Both the position numbers and the translations under genes were made by a program. Of a DNA stretch of 64,000 nt, positions 52,538 to 62,432 are shown one piece after another; position 1 is the first letter of the stretch; every line of letters starts with the position of its first letter. The stretch spans positions 1 to 64,000 of the forward strand of contig NZ_CCEJ010000007.1 in the NCBI RefSeq assembly GCF_000750955.1. The letters run 5' to 3'. The notes under the pieces are model-generated. The model did not search any database, had not been told where the DNA came from, and saw nothing but the letters and a program-made list of their open reading frames with translations. Origin of the DNA: Criblamydia sequanensis CRIB-18. GTDB taxonomy: Bacteria; Chlamydiota; Chlamydiia; Chlamydiales; Criblamydiaceae.

Positions 52538-53500
52538 ATGGAAGTCAAAGGTAATTATCACCTTCCGGCGAGCCTCCCTGATGAAGTTATGCTTGCGGTT
52601 TTTCAATACCTACCCCCCTCTACTCTTTGCAAAGCTGGTCTTGTTTCAAAAAAATGGCAAAGCTTACATGGAGATGATTGGCTCTGGAGTCAGTTCTTTA
52701 AAGCTGCCGGATCTACAAACCGGAAAACGAGCAAGAAGGAACTTTGCAAAAGACTCTTTAAAGAATTTAAAAAAATGCAGGAAGTTTCCTCCGAGCTTTA
52801 TCTTCTCACACAGATGGAGGCGGTTCAAAGCGTGTTTTTACATAGCGAGCTTCGAGTCAAGCTTGAGTCCCATATTAACGGTTTGCTAAATGAATGCAGG
52901 TTTCATCATTCTTATTTGGCAGTTGATAAGGATCCGAATTTTATTAGCCATTTCGAAAGCCTTTATTATTCTGAAAGTCAAGAAAACCGACTTAAACTGG
53001 CCATAAAATCAGCCGAGTTTGATCCGTCTATTTCCCTTCATATTGAAAAATTTGATTTAGACGAAGATAATCGTCTTAAAGTTTGCCTTCAAGCGATTCG
53101 CATATTTTCAAATGAGATAGCAAAGCACATTAGGACTTTTAAATTTAGTGAAGAAAATCGACTCACTGTAGCCCTTCGTTTAGCTTCTGTTAATCCCATA
53201 GCTTTAATTGAAAACTTCCACAATTTTAAAATAAAGGATGAGAAAAATAGAGCAACAGTTGCTTGTGAAGCCGCAAAACATAACCCGCGTATTGTGACTT
53301 TACATATTTCAAATCTCTATCTTCTGGACGTTGAGCTTAGAAAGGCTGTGGCAAAAGAAGCGTTAAGGGCTGACTTTAAAAACATTCGCCCTCTTTTACA
53401 TTTATATAACATACCTGATGCCAAAAAGTTTGCTGAAGAAGTTAAAAAGAGCCTTAAAACAGGGTTTGGGAAAAAAGTTAAGAAGTTTTTACATATCTAA
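52538..53500 (+). CDS. F-box protein with helical repeats, candidate ubiquitin-ligase adaptor
   Basis: 320 residues, no signal peptide. Residues 13-55 form a standard F-box: SLPDEVMLAVFQYLPPSTLC, KAGLVSKKWQSLHGDDWLWS. In eukaryotes this binds Skp1 in SCF ubiquitin ligases. The C-terminal half contains about four imperfect repeats of 36-38 residues centred on E-N-R-L-x-V-A and NP-x-x-L (EENRLTVALRLASVNP, EKNRATVACEAAKHNP), helical in pattern. Amoeba-associated chlamydiae have many F-box genes, so targeting host ubiquitination is likely, as established for that group in general but inferred here. Confidence 0.85.
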   Translation: MEVKGNYHLPASLPDEVMLAVFQYLPPSTLCKAGLVSKKWQSLHGDDWLWSQFFKAAGSTNRKTSKKELCKRLFKEFKKMQEVSSELYLLTQMEAVQSVFLHSELRVKLESHINGLLNECRFHHSYLAVDKDPNFISHFESLYYSESQENRLKLAIKSAEFDPSISLHIEKFDLDEDNRLKVCLQAIRIFSNEIAKHIRTFKFSEENRLTVALRLASVNPIALIENFHNFKIKDEKNRATVACEAAKHNPRIVTLHISNLYLLDVELRKAVAKEALRADFKNIRPLLHLYNIPDAKKFAEEVKKSLKTGFGKKVKKFLHI

Positions 53501-53502
53501 AG

Positions 53503-54273
53503 CTAACGCCAGCCGAAGTTTTTTAAAATGATGTGGACTAAAGCGGATAGATGTCTAAAAGCTGCGTAAGTCTTCCTTTTTGCTTCTTTGAAATAATCTT
53601 CGGTATGGGGCTTCTCTTTTAAATAGCTTGAAACAAAATCGCCTTCAAAACATAAAGACCGATTTTGAAGGCGATTTTGTATTTCTTTCGGCCAATTAGA
53701 GTATTGTTTTTTTTCTATTTTCTGAGGTTTATTTAGGAAAACCATTCTTTTTTTGAAAAAATAACGATCATAAAAGAAACCTTCTTGATCCTTTGTCATA
53801 TTGGTGTAGTAGTGAGGGATTCTATCCAAGGACCATCCCTTTGTTTTTAAATAACCGCCGAATCTTTTCTCATGTAAAATCCAAATGCAGGTAAGCCCGA
53901 TAGAATTATAATCTCTGACCCGATTTAAGACTTCAAAAGGAGATATGGGGGAACATTGAACTTCAAATACGATTTTCTCTTTTTCCCAAAAGACATCAGC
54001 CACCCTTCCAATTTCCGGAAAGGGTTTTTCAAGAAAGCTTTCCCCTCTTGGCAAAAGAGCGAGAAGACTATTTTGAGCCATGGTGTGCTCTAAACTTTTT
54101 TTACTCTGCCGGCAGTCTCGGGCTTGATGAATATGAAAAAAGTGAAAGATTTTTTTTACACCTTGTTTAGCTCGAAGCTTTCCTTTGCACTCAAGACAAA
54201 AATAATCTTGAGAGCGGCTCGCATTTTTCGCGGAGATTAATTTTCCAAATTCATTATAAGCAAAAAGATTCAT
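53503..54273 (-). CDS. coiA: CoiA-like competence protein
   Basis: I place the start at ATG 54273 (MNLFAYNEFGKLISAKNASR), matching the usual CoiA N-terminus and preceded by AAGGGGC; an upstream ATG at 54339 adds 22 unrelated residues. The 256-residue protein has a Cys pair (YFCLECKGKLR) and a nuclease-like core with RVADVFWEKEKIVFEVQCSP, followed by FEVLNRVRDYNSIGLTCIWI. The D...E-x-Q arrangement is the restriction-endonuclease-like fold noted for CoiA, which promotes recombination of incoming DNA. Other competence genes are not in the window. Confidence 0.78.
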   Translation of the reverse strand: MNLFAYNEFGKLISAKNASRSQDYFCLECKGKLRAKQGVKKIFHFFHIHQARDCRQSKKSLEHTMAQNSLLALLPRGESFLEKPFPEIGRVADVFWEKEKIVFEVQCSPISPFEVLNRVRDYNSIGLTCIWILHEKRFGGYLKTKGWSLDRIPHYYTNMTKDQEGFFYDRYFFKKRMVFLNKPQKIEKKQYSNWPKEIQNRLQNRSLCFEGDFVSSYLKEKPHTEDYFKEAKRKTYAAFRHLSALVHIILKNFGWR

Positions 54274-54548
54274 TACAGTTTTATGGCCCCTTGAAATAAA
54301 TAAAACATCTCTTGTAAAAAAAAGTTTTTTATCATACAAAGATGCTATCTTTAAATTTTAAAATTTCAAATATGATTATATGCAGGGTTCTCTTGACAAA
54401 AAGTGGCACAAAAGAGCACACTTTCCCTGCTGTATTCTCAATTTGGCATTACAGCTGTCTTCACCAATTAAATCCCTCGTCGTGAAAAGCTTTAGCCCAC
54501 TTGCTTCTTACCTCGATCATGACGTGAATCTTAAGGCTTTTGGAACTT

Positions 54549-56213
54549 ATGAGCAAAAATAATTTCAAAAATACATTTCCAACCCAGCATCAGCAAAAAG
54601 TAGATGAGCTCGTTTCTCTTGCTAAAGAGCAAGGATATATCACCTACGAAGAAATCAATGAAATCTTGCCGATGTCTTTTGACTCTCCGGAGCAAATAGA
54701 CCAGGTCCTTATTTTCTTGAGCGGCATGGATATTCAAATCCTAAACCAAACGGAAGTGGATCGCCAGAAGGAAAAAAAGAAAGAAGCTAAAGAGATGGAA
54801 GGCCTTCCTAAAAGAATGGAAGGCGCCCCGGACGACCCTGTCAGAATGTATCTTAAGGAAATGGGATCGGTTCCTCTTTTAAGCCGTGAAGAAGAGGTTG
54901 AGATCTCAAAGAGAATTGAAAAAGCTCAACAGCAGATTGAAAGAATTATCATGCGTTTCCGATATTCCAATTCGGAAGCCATTTCTATTGCAAGCTATTT
55001 GCTTGCCGGAAAAGAACGCTATGATAAGTGCGTTGCTGAAAAAGAAGTGGAAAACAAGCAAGAATATCTCTTGCGTTTGCCAAAGCTTAAGGATCTTCTT
55101 AAAAAAGAAGACGCTGTTGTAGATGAAATTCTAGCAGGCCTTTATGAAAAAGACTTAAAGAAAAGCGACCAGGCCAGAATTCTTGAAGAAATTGAAAAAT
55201 GCCGGATCCGTACCCAGGCTTACTTAAGGCTTTTACATCTTCGTCCGAATATCATCGAAGACTTTGGCGAAGTGATCATGAATTCTTATGACCGCTTCCT
55301 TGAACTTGAAAAAGAAATTCAAGAGCTTCGTCCAAGGGCTGAAAGAAATAAGTTTGCTTTGCAAAAGCTCGAGGCTGCCGAAAGAAAGCTTAGAAAAAAG
55401 GAACTTGCCGCAGGAAGGACGCTTGATGAGTTTAAAAAAGATGTCCGCATGCTCCTTCGCTGGATGGATAAAAGCCAGGAAGCGAAACGAGAGATGGTGG
55501 AGTCGAACCTGCGTCTTGTTATTTCTATCGCAAAAAAATACACCAACCGAGGCTTGTCCTTCCTTGACTTAATTCAAGAAGGAAATATGGGCCTTATGAA
55601 AGCGGTAGAAAAGTTTGAATACCGAAGAGGTTATAAATTCTCAACGTATGCCACTTGGTGGATTAGGCAAGCTGTCACAAGAGCCATTGCGGATCAAGCA
55701 AGAACCATCCGAATCCCTGTCCACATGATAGAGACGATTAACAAGGTGCTTCGCGGCGCTAAAAAGTTGATGATGGAAACAGGACGGGAGCCTTCACCTG
55801 AAGAGCTTGCTCTCGAGCTTGGCATTACGCCTGAAAGAGTGAGAGAGATTTATAAAATTGCGCAGCACCCGATCTCTTTACAAGCAGAAGTCGGGGACGG
55901 CGGTGAAAGCCAATTCGGGGATTTCCTTGAAGACACAGGCGCTGATTCGCCAGCTGAAGCCACCGGCTATTCGATTCTAAAAGATAAGATGAACGAAGTC
56001 TTGGAAACATTAACAGATCGAGAAAAGAAAGTCCTAATCCAGCGTTTCGGCCTGCTTGACGGCAAACCCAAAACGCTCGAGGAAGTAGGGGTTGAATTCA
56101 ATGTTACAAGAGAGCGTATTCGTCAAATTGAAGCAAAAGCTCTTCGTAAGATGCGCCATCCGACACGCTCCAAGCAGTTAAAGGCGTTTCTTGATTTAAT
56201 GGAAGCTGAATAA
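54549..56213 (+). CDS. rpoD: RNA polymerase primary sigma factor (sigma-70/sigma-66 type)
   Basis: About 554 residues from ATG 54549 (a TTG three codons earlier is also in frame). Region 1.1 occupies the N-terminus ([20 protein letters not shown]), region 1.2 shows [20 protein letters not shown], and region 2 has [40 protein letters not shown] and [17 protein letters not shown]. Regions 3 and 4 follow, with [25 protein letters not shown] and the helix-turn-helix [20 protein letters not shown]. This is the housekeeping sigma factor. Located near rpsT as in Chlamydia. Confidence 0.97.
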   Translation: MSKNNFKNTFPTQHQQKVDELVSLAKEQGYITYEEINEILPMSFDSPEQIDQVLIFLSGMDIQILNQTEVDRQKEKKKEAKEMEGLPKRMEGAPDDPVRMYLKEMGSVPLLSREEEVEISKRIEKAQQQIERIIMRFRYSNSEAISIASYLLAGKERYDKCVAEKEVENKQEYLLRLPKLKDLLKKEDAVVDEILAGLYEKDLKKSDQARILEEIEKCRIRTQAYLRLLHLRPNIIEDFGEVIMNSYDRFLELEKEIQELRPRAERNKFALQKLEAAERKLRKKELAAGRTLDEFKKDVRMLLRWMDKSQEAKREMVESNLRLVISIAKKYTNRGLSFLDLIQEGNMGLMKAVEKFEYRRGYKFSTYATWWIRQAVTRAIADQARTIRIPVHMIETINKVLRGAKKLMMETGREPSPEELALELGITPERVREIYKIAQHPISLQAEVGDGGESQFGDFLEDTGADSPAEATGYSILKDKMNEVLETLTDREKKVLIQRFGLLDGKPKTLEEVGVEFNVTRERIRQIEAKALRKMRHPTRSKQLKAFLDLMEAE

Positions 56214-56239
56214 ATTTATTCAGGCGATCAAATCTTAAA

Positions 56240-56269
56240 GAGACGCTTTGGATAAGTGCCAAGCGTCTC
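56240..56269 (+). terminator. Terminator behind rpoD
   Basis: GAGACGCTTTGG pairs with CCAAGCGTCTC with one bulged T, around a 7-nt loop; GTAATATTTTC follows. Located 27 bases after the rpoD stop and 35 before the helicase start. Confidence 0.65.
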
Positions 56270-56303
56270 GTAATATTTTCAATCCTTATATTATAAAACA
56301 GTT

Positions 56304-58523
56304 ATGAATTCGGCCACTCAGCCTTTAGATGAAGAATGGATCCTGGATCTTTTCAAAGATGATGGGCCTTTTCATGCTGCCATGCCAGGTTTTGAAGTGC
56401 GTCAAGAGCAGCTTGATATGCTTAGAGACACCGTTCGATCCTTTAATGAAAAAAAGGTGGCTCTTATAGAAGCCGGAACCGGAACCGGGAAGAGCTTGGC
56501 TTATCTAATTCCGGCTATTTTTTTTGCTTTAAGAACGAATGAACGTGTAGTTATCTCCACCCATACCATCCACTTGCAAGAACAGCTTGTGGCAAAAGAC
56601 ATTCCCTTTATCAAAAAAGCCTTGGGCCTTGATTTTAAAGTGGTTTTAGCTAAGGGCATGGGCAATTACGTCTGCATCCGAAAAATGAAAGATACCCTTG
56701 ATGAGCTTGTATTGCTAGATGTGAATGAAGCTGAAGCTTTGCAGCATATCGAGTCTTGGAGTGAAAAAACAACCGATGGAACAAAAAGCGATTTGCCTTT
56801 TCATCCATCAGGCGCCCTTTGGGAAAAAATCGGAGCCGAAAGCGATGCTTGCTCCAGGGAGAAATGCCCTTATTATCGTGAATGCCACTTTTTTAAAGCG
56901 AGAAAAGAAGCGGCTGACGCCAAAATCTTGATTGTCAATCATAGCCTTTTATTTGTCGATTTAGCTTATAGACGAGAAACCCAAAATGGCATTTTACCGG
57001 ACTATGCAAGGCTTGTTTTAGATGAAGCGCATAATATCGAGGAAATTGCTTGCGAGCACTTAGCCTCTAAAGCAAGCATCCAGGGAGTGATTAGAAACTT
57101 ATCTCGATTGCATGTCGAAGGCCGCGGCAAACCCACCGGAAAATTATCACAGCTCTTGCAAAAAATAATTTCTGCTTATCCGGGAGGGGTTCCTGAATCT
57201 ATGCAAGCTTTGATTACAAAGCTTACTATTGATGTCAACGGCTTAAGAAAAGAAACTCTGACTACTTTGATAGATGCTTTTGAGAGTTTTCGCGAGTTTG
57301 CCGAAAATCACCAGGAAAAAGGAAAAGATAAGGAAGAAGAGTTATCGGTCAAGCTCAGGCTTTTAAAGACCCACCATGAAAAAGAAGCTTGGAATACAGT
57401 TGTCTCAACCCATTCAAAAACTTTTATCGATACAGGAAGACGGCTTATAGCTACCTTAAAGGGGTCATTAGAGGATTTGGGAAACTTGGGGTCAAGCCAG
57501 TTGCTTGAAGCAACAGCCGGTTTAAGGCTTGATATCGAAGCTGTTTTAGGGAGGCTAGAAGGGGTTTTAAATTTTATAACCCAATTTTTGCTTCCAGGAA
57601 TTCCTGAAAATAAGGTGCGCTGGATAGAGTCTTCAGATACCAAAAGCTTAAGGGATGTCAGGCTTGTCGACGCAGAACTTGATCTTGCTAACACGTTATC
57701 CTCAAAGCTATTTAACCCGTTGTCGTCAGTCTTATTATGCAGCGCGACTTTGACAACAGACGGTGATTTTAAATTCGCTAAAAGAAGGCTTGGTTTATCC
57801 GAAGATTTCCTAGACGAGAAAAAACTGCTTGAAAAAGTGTACCTTTCCCCCTTTTCTTATGAAAACCAAGCGCTTCTTTTAATTCCAAATGATTTGCCTT
57901 CACCGCTTGAAGAAGGTTTTTTGGAGCACACCTCGCAAATACTTTTAGAGTCAGCCATTAGAAGCCAAGGAAACGCTTTTTTTCTTTTTACTTCTTTTGG
58001 CCAAATGCATCGCGCTTATCATCTTTTAAAAGATAAGCTTCATGAAAAAAGACTGTTTCCTCTTATACAAGGAGAGTTTTCAAGAAGCGAATTGTTAAAC
58101 CGCTTTAAAAATAAAGAAAGATCCATACTTTTCGGAACGGATTCTTTTTGGGAAGGCGTTGATGTTGCAGGCGATGCTTTAAGACTTGTTGTTTTGGTAA
58201 AACTGCCTTTTAGAGTGCCGGGTGAGCCTATTAATGAAGCTAGGCGCGATGAGATTTTAAAAAAAGGAGGGGACCCTTTTTTTGAATACGCCCTTCCAAG
58301 CGCCATTGTTAAATTTAAGCAAGGTTTTGGAAGGCTCATAAGGCGAAAAAATGACCGCGGTTGCATTTTATGCTTAGATAAAAGGATTATACAAAAAGGG
58401 TATGGCCAATCTTTTTTATTGAGTCTGCCTCCGGTAAATAAAGTCATCGGATCGCAAAAAGAGGTTTTGGATTCTATGAAGGCTTTCTATAAGAAAACGT
58501 ATAAGTATTCCAAAATGGCTTAA
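56304..58523 (+). CDS. dinG: DinG/YoaA-type XPD-like DNA helicase
   Basis: 739 residues. Walker A EAGTGTGKSLAYLIPA (56-71), an iron-sulfur cluster region with the four Cys pattern (YVCIRK, then ACSREKCPYYREC), Walker B box LVLDEAHNIEE near residue 240, and the C-terminal motifs ILFGTDSFWEGVDVAGDALR, VVLVKLPF and FKQGFGRLIRRKNDRGC. This is the superfamily 2, XPD-like 5'-3' helicase group acting on R-loops and repair intermediates. It stands behind rpoD but after a terminator, and is convergent with the glycerophosphodiesterase gene, ten bases away. Confidence 0.9.
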   Translation: MNSATQPLDEEWILDLFKDDGPFHAAMPGFEVRQEQLDMLRDTVRSFNEKKVALIEAGTGTGKSLAYLIPAIFFALRTNERVVISTHTIHLQEQLVAKDIPFIKKALGLDFKVVLAKGMGNYVCIRKMKDTLDELVLLDVNEAEALQHIESWSEKTTDGTKSDLPFHPSGALWEKIGAESDACSREKCPYYRECHFFKARKEAADAKILIVNHSLLFVDLAYRRETQNGILPDYARLVLDEAHNIEEIACEHLASKASIQGVIRNLSRLHVEGRGKPTGKLSQLLQKIISAYPGGVPESMQALITKLTIDVNGLRKETLTTLIDAFESFREFAENHQEKGKDKEEELSVKLRLLKTHHEKEAWNTVVSTHSKTFIDTGRRLIATLKGSLEDLGNLGSSQLLEATAGLRLDIEAVLGRLEGVLNFITQFLLPGIPENKVRWIESSDTKSLRDVRLVDAELDLANTLSSKLFNPLSSVLLCSATLTTDGDFKFAKRRLGLSEDFLDEKKLLEKVYLSPFSYENQALLLIPNDLPSPLEEGFLEHTSQILLESAIRSQGNAFFLFTSFGQMHRAYHLLKDKLHEKRLFPLIQGEFSRSELLNRFKNKERSILFGTDSFWEGVDVAGDALRLVVLVKLPFRVPGEPINEARRDEILKKGGDPFFEYALPSAIVKFKQGFGRLIRRKNDRGCILCLDKRIIQKGYGQSFLLSLPPVNKVIGSQKEVLDSMKAFYKKTYKYSKMA

Positions 58524-58532
58524 ATTCCATGT

Positions 58533-59276
58533 TTAATAAAAAAGGCTTTTTAGATCTTTAGGCCGATTGGTAATGATACCGTCTACTCCATATTCAAGAA
58601 GCGTTTTTGCAAGGCTTTTATCATCGACTGTGAATACCCAAACTTCCTTATTTCTAGCTTTTAAATCTTTGACCCTATCAAGTGTGGCAAGTTCGCTTGA
58701 AATAGCCACATGAGTGATGTTATTTTCGAGGTGGGCTTCTAATTCTTTGGTTTTTTCCGCGATGCCGATTAATCGATCGCTTGGATTAATTTTAAGAACC
58801 TCTTTAAGCATGGGGGCTGAAAAGCTTCCGAAAATTACATTTTCAAAAAATGGCTCTCTTCTAAATTCTGCATAAAGCTTTTCCATTTCGGTTGCAAAAC
58901 GGGAAATATCCGTCTCTTCCTCCACTTTTATTTCCACCATTAAACCAACGCCATTTAAGGGCAAATCAAACACTTCTTTAAGAGTTGGGATTTTTTCTCC
59001 CTTAAACGAATCATGAAACCAATGGCCTGCATCTAGATTTTTTATTTCTTCAAGAGTGAGGTCTGAAATTTTAAGAGGACGGATGGCGTTTGTTGTTCTT
59101 TTTAGCCACTCATCATGAAAGACCACCCAATGATTATCAGAAGAGAGTTGAATATCAAGCTCAATCCAAATCCAATAAACCCCAAGATCAATGGCTCCTC
59201 GAAAGGCAGACAATGTATTTTCCGGAGCTTCTGAAGAGTTGCCTCTATGTGCTATAAGGAATGGCTTTTTTGTCAT
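58533..59276 (-). CDS. Glycerophosphodiester phosphodiesterase (GDPD family)
   Basis: 247 residues without a signal peptide. It begins with the family signature FLIAHRGNSSEAPENTLSAF and continues with IWIELDIQLSSDNHWVVFHD, containing the metal-binding E-x-D and the catalytic His of FHDEW; LMVEIKVEEE supplies a further Glu. The enzyme hydrolyses glycerophosphodiesters to glycerol-3-phosphate and an alcohol in the cytoplasm (UgpQ-like). Could be used to recover host lipid headgroups. Confidence 0.9.
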   Translation of the reverse strand: MTKKPFLIAHRGNSSEAPENTLSAFRGAIDLGVYWIWIELDIQLSSDNHWVVFHDEWLKRTTNAIRPLKISDLTLEEIKNLDAGHWFHDSFKGEKIPTLKEVFDLPLNGVGLMVEIKVEEETDISRFATEMEKLYAEFRREPFFENVIFGSFSAPMLKEVLKINPSDRLIGIAEKTKELEAHLENNITHVAISSELATLDRVKDLKARNKEVWVFTVDDKSLAKTLLEYGVDGIITNRPKDLKSLFY

Positions 59277-59323
59277 AATAAGAAATGTTCTTTAGGAAAG
59301 GACAAAAATAAAATTTTTTAAGA

Positions 59324-60328
59324 TCACTTTAATGTATAAGCGTAATCAAAGTTTTTAAGAATAAGATTTTTGTCTTCATCCAAAGAGGCGTCAAAACTTT
59401 GGTGTACTTCGATGTTTGCCATCACATCTTTCTTCTTAACTTCATTTGCCTTCAGATCTTCCCTGTCATCATAAGCCGTTAAGGGAAGATTTGCTTTAAA
59501 TGAAAAATGAAGGCTTTCAATACCTCCAACTTCATTTCTTTTTATAATGACATTAACATTCTTATCTAGGTGATTTGTGTTTAAAAATCGAATATAAGTG
59601 ATGCCCCCGACTTCACTTTTTGGAATCAGTCCGGTTTCACTGATATTAAAAGAGAGGTAAAGCGGATCGACAAGAGCATTAAAGGGAGTTTGCGAAATCA
59701 TACTTTCAGTAAGTAACCGCCAATCTCTTTCGTTTTCAAGAAAAAGATCGTCCAATCCCTTTTTAAAGTCATTTAAAGCGCATTCACCGACAAGAGAGGA
59801 GTTATTTGAAAATCGTTTATTTTTAGAGAATTCTTCCTCTATAGTGACGCTGAAAAGGCCTCGTTTGACATCTTTCAGGTGCCCTGCATGGATTCCATTT
59901 TCTTCCACTTGGAAGATTTTGGCATGCTGATGGATGTGCGATGTCAAATCTTCCGGATCAGTCTTCATGCTTAAGAGAATAGAAGGAATGGTTTTTTTAT
60001 AATTATTAAAGTGGTGTTTTTTTAAATCTAACTGTATGGATTCGGTGCTTATCCTAAACTTAAAAAAATTCGCTATGGCTTTCAGGATTCGAATAATAAA
60101 GGAAGATTGACGGTAGGTTAAAGAGGAAGACTTAAGCTTTTTTCTTAGCTTGCCAAGCTCTTGAGAGCTTAAGGGACTTTCCACCTCTTCAGCTTGACTT
60201 TGAGCCGCCTGAATAAAAAGGTGGAGGGCCTTTCTTTCTTTTTGGTTTAAATTTTTTAAGGCAGGGGCCGTTGAATTTTCAGCTTCAACAATAATAGGGA
60301 GGAAATTACTTTTATTAACTTTCAACAT
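59324..60328 (-). CDS. Uncharacterised protein
   Basis: 334 residues, no signal peptide or clear membrane segment beyond a short hydrophobic stretch around 78-92 (FIIRILKAIANFFKF). The protein is Lys/Asn/Ser rich. The C-terminal half has alternating strands (IHAGHLKDVKRGLFSVTIEE, GGITYIRFLN, NVNVIIKRNEVGGIESLHF). I recognise no family. Chlamydiae carry many such lineage-restricted proteins, and the lack of an export signal does not exclude type III secretion. It lies 47 bp past the start of the GDPD gene, with both genes transcribed leftward. Confidence 0.6.
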   Translation of the reverse strand: MLKVNKSNFLPIIVEAENSTAPALKNLNQKERKALHLFIQAAQSQAEEVESPLSSQELGKLRKKLKSSSLTYRQSSFIIRILKAIANFFKFRISTESIQLDLKKHHFNNYKKTIPSILLSMKTDPEDLTSHIHQHAKIFQVEENGIHAGHLKDVKRGLFSVTIEEEFSKNKRFSNNSSLVGECALNDFKKGLDDLFLENERDWRLLTESMISQTPFNALVDPLYLSFNISETGLIPKSEVGGITYIRFLNTNHLDKNVNVIIKRNEVGGIESLHFSFKANLPLTAYDDREDLKANEVKKKDVMANIEVHQSFDASLDEDKNLILKNFDYAYTLK

Positions 60329-60487
60329 TTTAGTGCATCTTAATTATATTATATAATTAAGTGTAAGCTGCTTATATTAAAAATTGATTAAGAATCAGAT
60401 AAGATTTACTTTAAAACGAGAGATAAAATCATGTTTTTTTTTCTCCCCATAGGCTATTTTGAACTCGCAAAGGAAAAGGAGTGAATA

Positions 60488-62374
60488 ATGGAACTTAAGT
60501 CCATTCAAATAGCTTGTCTTGGCGAGGCAATGGTTAATCTTTTAAGCCTTGAAATTGGAATCGGGCTTGCTGAAACGACTACTTTTGCTAAATCTATTGG
60601 AGGAAAGCCCTGTCACATTGCTTTGGGTTTAAAAAGACTTGGGCTCGACACAGCGCTTATTGGACGAGTAGGCCATGACCCTCTAGGTACGTTTTTTAAA
60701 AGCGAGCTTGAAAAAGAAGGAATCGACACCTCTTTTATTGAACTGGATGAGAGAAATCATACTTCTTTGGCTCTTGTCGCCCTTGACTCTGAAGATCCAA
60801 CTTCAATCGCCTTATTTCGAAAAGAGTCAGCCGATCAAAATTTAGAGTTAGACAACAAAAATTTTGAAAATATCGATTGTCTCATTATTTCCCCCATTGT
60901 TTTCATTTATCCAAAACTTTATGAATCTGCAAAAGAGGCTATTAAACATTTACCTTCTAGATCAAGGCTTGTTTTAGACTTAACGCTTCCTCATTATTAC
61001 AAAGCGGAAATTGAAGAAAGTTCAAAACATGAGGCTCCTGGAATTATCAAGGAAAGAATAGAAGCTCTTCTTCCCTTTGCAGACCTTGTTATTGCCACCC
61101 CCAAAGATTTAGATGCTCTTTTTGGTCCGCTTCCCATTGAAATCTCCCTAAAAAATTTAAAAAGAGCTTCAAAAGCAGACATCCTATTCATCGATTTTGA
61201 CGGTCTTAATGGCTATTATCCAAAAGAGGGCTCCGCTATCTTTTCAGATCCGATACCGCTTCAATTATTAAATAATTTTGGAAGGGAAGATAGCTTTATC
61301 GCAGGGTTTTTATCGGTTTGGTATAGAAGAGGGCCTATTGAGACGGCGCTTCTTACAGCTGAAATTGTAAAAGCCCTTGTCATGTCAAGAGAGGATGTCG
61401 TCAGCGCTCTTCCTTTTTCAGATGAAGTGGAGGTCTTCATCGAAAAAAATTCACAAAAAAATGCGACCCTTCTTCATGAAAGCCATTTGAAAAAAGAAGA
61501 GGAAAGCAGCATTTGCCTTCTTTCATTTGAACATAAAGGTCATTTTCAAGAGCTTTCAGAGAAGCATCACCGTGATGAAAAAGATATTAATCATTTTAAA
61601 AAATTGCTCTTTGAAGGGTTTAGGCTTGTTGGCGGACGACTTGGAAAAACTAGACTTGGCATCATTGTAGATGAACAATATGGGAAGGAAATTCTCCATG
61701 ATTCGACACGGTCGCAATTTTTTACTTCAAGAGCGATTGACGACGGAAAATCGAAAGAAATAGACTTTCTAGACGGAAAACATGCTCTCGCTTTAATGCT
61801 TTCTTGGCCTCGCAGTCAACTTGTAAAGGTGCTTTGCCACCTTGGCGATAAATCAATGATGAAAATCCAATTTGAGCGTTTAAAAGAGCTGCAAGAAGCA
61901 TCTCAATTAACCCATCACAAATTTTTAATCGAGCTTTATGACAAATCGCGCTATGGCAATTTTGAAGAGACAAAAAAAGCCATGAAAATCTGCTATGAGA
62001 TGGGGATAAGGCCGACTTTTTGGCAGATTCAGCCTTTTAAGGATTTAAAAGATTGGGAAGATCTAGAAAAGTTAATGGACGAATACGATCCCATCAGTTC
62101 ACACATTCTCCTTTTAGGAGATCAAAAAGCTCTTCAGGAAGAGACTTTGCCTCTAAAAAGACTTAGAGAAAAAAATAAAAAAATCCATGGTTTTGTTGTG
62201 GGACGGTCATTATGGGGGGAAATTGCGGAGCATTGGTTTGGCAGACGAATCTCTGATGCAGTCGTCATTAATGAAATTTCTTATAGGTTTAACAGGCTTG
62301 CTGATACTTGGGAAAATAAGCCGTATCTCGGGGAAGAATTTGCGTCTGCCCAAAGCTTGGCATTGAACCCATGA
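60488..62374 (+). CDS. IolC-like PfkB sugar kinase fused to a DUF2090 aldolase-like domain
   Basis: 628 residues. The N-terminal PfkB domain (about 1-330) starts IACLGEAMVNLLSLEIGIGL and has the GGKPCHIALGLKRLGLDTAL pattern and GRVGHDPLG; the C-terminal PfkB signature is diverged (NNFGREDSFIAGFLS, where GAGD would be usual; the Asp is kept). The second domain (about 380-620) fits DUF2090, with LGIIVDEQYGKEIL, VLCHLGDKSMMKIQ, HILLLGDQ, HGFVVGRSLWGEIAEHW and a final ISYRFNRLADTW. Fused IolC-DUF2090 enzymes act on 2-deoxy-5-keto-gluconate in inositol breakdown. No other inositol genes are present here, so the substrate is open. Confidence 0.82.
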   Translation: MELKSIQIACLGEAMVNLLSLEIGIGLAETTTFAKSIGGKPCHIALGLKRLGLDTALIGRVGHDPLGTFFKSELEKEGIDTSFIELDERNHTSLALVALDSEDPTSIALFRKESADQNLELDNKNFENIDCLIISPIVFIYPKLYESAKEAIKHLPSRSRLVLDLTLPHYYKAEIEESSKHEAPGIIKERIEALLPFADLVIATPKDLDALFGPLPIEISLKNLKRASKADILFIDFDGLNGYYPKEGSAIFSDPIPLQLLNNFGREDSFIAGFLSVWYRRGPIETALLTAEIVKALVMSREDVVSALPFSDEVEVFIEKNSQKNATLLHESHLKKEEESSICLLSFEHKGHFQELSEKHHRDEKDINHFKKLLFEGFRLVGGRLGKTRLGIIVDEQYGKEILHDSTRSQFFTSRAIDDGKSKEIDFLDGKHALALMLSWPRSQLVKVLCHLGDKSMMKIQFERLKELQEASQLTHHKFLIELYDKSRYGNFEETKKAMKICYEMGIRPTFWQIQPFKDLKDWEDLEKLMDEYDPISSHILLLGDQKALQEETLPLKRLREKNKKIHGFVVGRSLWGEIAEHWFGRRISDAVVINEISYRFNRLADTWENKPYLGEEFASAQSLALNP

Positions 62375-62432
62375 TTATCGTCTTATCTCGAATACAGTTT
62401 AAATTGACTAATTTAGGTTGAGAGAAGAAATT

